From Zasmidium citrigriseum (taxonomy: Eukaryota; Ascomycota; Dothideomycetes; Mycosphaerellales; Mycosphaerellaceae): a stretch of 64,000 nucleotides of DNA. The stretch's first letter is position 1; each line of letters starts with the position of its first letter. Below are positions 62,385-64,000 of the stretch, piece by piece. A model generated the notes under the pieces. The model was not told the origin of the DNA and did no database searches. It was given only the letters and a program-made list of their open reading frames with translations. The stretch is from positions 186,001 through 250,000 of the forward strand of contig NHNW01000041.1 of NCBI GenBank assembly GCA_002786025.1, given 5' to 3'. The translations under genes and the position numbers were made by a program.

Positions 62385-64000
62385 ATGGCCTCCTTCGTTG
62401 CTCCTCCCGGCCACCTCCCCTTCGCCGACGACACCTACATCGACGCCGCGCAGCACCACCACCCGTACGCCGCACACGCGCCGATGCCCGACCGCTTCGG
62501 GCCCCATGTGCCGCACCACATGTCTTGCGACATCAAGCCGCGCCTCACCAAGGAGCAGCACGACATCCTCGAGGCCCACTACCAGAAGCAGCAGAAGCCC
62601 AACACAAACACGAAGAAGGGCTTCGCCGACACGTTGGGAGTGTCGCTCGACAAGGTCAACGTGAGTCGTCGCAGATGTTCTAACTTTGGCTTTTGAAGCG
62701 CAGCTGAGACGTGCCCAGAACTGGTTTCAGAACCGACGCGCAAAGTCCAAGCAGGATGCAAAGAAGCAGGCTGGTGCCTTCAACCTGTTCGCCCAGCAGC
62801 AGCCGGCTGCGTCCACGAACAACAACTACCCGTCCGACTCCGATACCTCGCCCTCCTTCAGCTCCGCCGACTATTTCTCGATGATGCAACAGTGCACCGC
62901 TGATGACAACAATACCTCCAATGGCATGTCAATGTCCGCGATGTCCCAGTTCCAGGATGCCCCCAACGGTCTCCCCTTTTCGAACGACATTACACCCAAC
63001 GAGCACTTTGCCAATGGCGGAATGGGCCAGCAGCTTTCGGGGGATATGTTTGACAGTCCACAGGAAATGAATCGCCGCACTTTGACCCAGGAGCAATTCG
63101 ATGCCTTTGCACAGAATGGGGGAATGATGCGCTCAGGACAATTTGATACTCTTCACAACGGCTTTTCTGGGGATTCAGACGTCCTACATCAGGTATTCCC
63201 CGAGATGCAAGGAGAGTTCAAGTCACAGGATGCCTTTGCTTTCCCGGCACCCATTGGCGCTCCGCTGTCCAGCAACGACTCCAGCATTCCGTCCACCATC
63301 TCCGAGCAATCCATGTTTCCCTCATCTACCGCCATGCAGGACCAACATTCCATTTCTGCGCCAGTGTCCGAGTGGGGTGATAGCCGCAGCTCCTCTGTGT
63401 CGCTTCCGCAGGCCCAGGAATCTCACTTCCAGCAGGTACCGGCATCTCAACATCCGCCCACAGCCTCGACTTCACAATGGCAGCCCGGCCAATCGGTTCC
63501 TGTTGACCCGAACGACCTGCAACAGCAGTTCCGCGAGGCTGCTCAACGACAACAGCAGTTGCAGCAACACCAGCAGCAACTGACCCAGCACGAGCAACCA
63601 TTGGCATGGCCCGCAGATGAAGCCTTTGTGAGAAGAGATTCTCAAAATGGCACCATGCTTGCCCAGCAAATGAGCAACTTTGCGATTCAGACGCCACAAC
63701 CACAACAGTCGGCAACTTTCAAAACGCCAGCACCTCCGGGAGAGAACCCCAACAGTATCGCAGTCCGGCGTCAGCGTCCAAAGCCGCAGCCTTTGGGCAT
63801 GGCTGCTCTTCGCAGTCAGTCCTACAGTGGTGCTTCGCAACCTGGATCACCTGGTCAACAGCAGTCCTCTCAGAATCTTTCCGCCCCCGGGCAACAACTA
63901 CGACGTATTCGATCTTCTAATGTAATCAATGGTGTGGCTCAAGGCCGAGTCATGAAATCCGTGCCAGGCTCGGCACAGAGATCCCCCCTGAACTGGACCT
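62385..64000 (+). CDS. Homeobox transcription factor, HTF1/HOX2-like (truncated by window edge)
   Basis: Exons are 62385-62660 and 62719 onward; about 519 residues are visible and no stop is reached. A short N-terminus precedes the homeodomain at about residues 50-110: KPRLTKEQHDILEAHYQKQQ, then LGVSLDKVN and, after the intron, NWFQNRRAKSKQDAKKQ. The intron falls inside the recognition helix, just before the invariant WFQNRR. The rest is Ser/Asn/Gln/Pro-rich, with Gln runs at about 375-400 (QQQFREAAQRQQQLQQHQQQ). The homeodomain style matches the conidiation regulators Htf1 (Fusarium) and MoHox2 (Magnaporthe); this orthology is a recognition-based inference. Nuclear DNA-binding protein, probably developmental, consistent with the unusually large upstream region. 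Confidence 0.88.

Noticed and set aside
61997..62683. 228-codon plus-strand ORF overlapping the homeodomain exon
   Set aside because: Runs in another frame across the leader and homeodomain exon; the homeodomain frame is certain.

Overview
This window is nuclear DNA from a filamentous ascomycete. The genes have short introns (about 46-86 nt, with one of 325 nt) that follow GT..AG rules. The families present are typical of Pezizomycotina: two Zn2Cys6 regulators, an RTA1-like membrane protein, a Pth11/rhodopsin-type membrane protein, secreted LIP- and CalB-type lipases, and a CCH1 calcium channel. Gene style and protein flavour suggest a dothideomycete (Capnodiales/Mycosphaerellales-like), but that placement is an inference. 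I recognised no transposase, rRNA, tRNA, CRISPR array or organellar sequence.

Layout. 1-5.1 kb is housekeeping: the 5' part of RIC1 (minus, runs off the left edge), divergent from the casein kinase 2 regulatory subunit, then TIM54. 5.7-12.2 kb holds a Zn2Cys6 regulator and the large MDM1-type PXA/RGS/PX sorting nexin. 12.3-24 kb is enriched in metabolic and secreted proteins: epoxide hydrolase, CalB-like secreted lipase, arylsulfotransferase-domain membrane protein, cytochrome P450 and RTA1-like protein. 24.9-27 kb has the mitochondrial SAM carrier and a small low-complexity protein. 28.6-35.3 kb is one uninterrupted 2,224-residue CCH1 calcium-channel ORF. 35.8-43.5 kb has an Asp/Glu/hydantoin racemase-like protein, tail to tail with an EthD-like protein, then a PHD-finger chromatin protein and an amino-acid/GABA permease. 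44.6-49.9 kb has a rhodopsin-like membrane protein, a second Zn2Cys6 regulator and a secreted LIP-type lipase. 51.6-64 kb has a LARP1-type La-motif/DM15 protein behind a long ATG-free pyrimidine-rich leader, a HAD phosphatase, a cytosolic phospholipase A2, and the start of a homeobox regulator behind about 2.7 kb of non-coding DNA (runs off the right edge).

How the genes relate. Most neighbours are independent housekeeping genes. The one plausible metabolic grouping is the minus-strand P450 plus RTA1-like membrane protein, with the arylsulfotransferase-domain gene next to them. Several convergent pairs end so close together (40 nt for racemase/EthD, 99 nt for MDM1/epoxide hydrolase) that their 3' UTRs probably overlap. 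Exon structures were worked out by hand from splice sites and reading frame. I found no convincing novel multi-gene system. The most interesting leads are a stop-free in-frame intron inside a zinc-cluster domain, the asymmetric Asn/Glu/Glu/Glu pore of CCH1, the membrane-anchored arylsulfotransferase, the LARP1 leader, and a perfect inverted repeat upstream of the P450.
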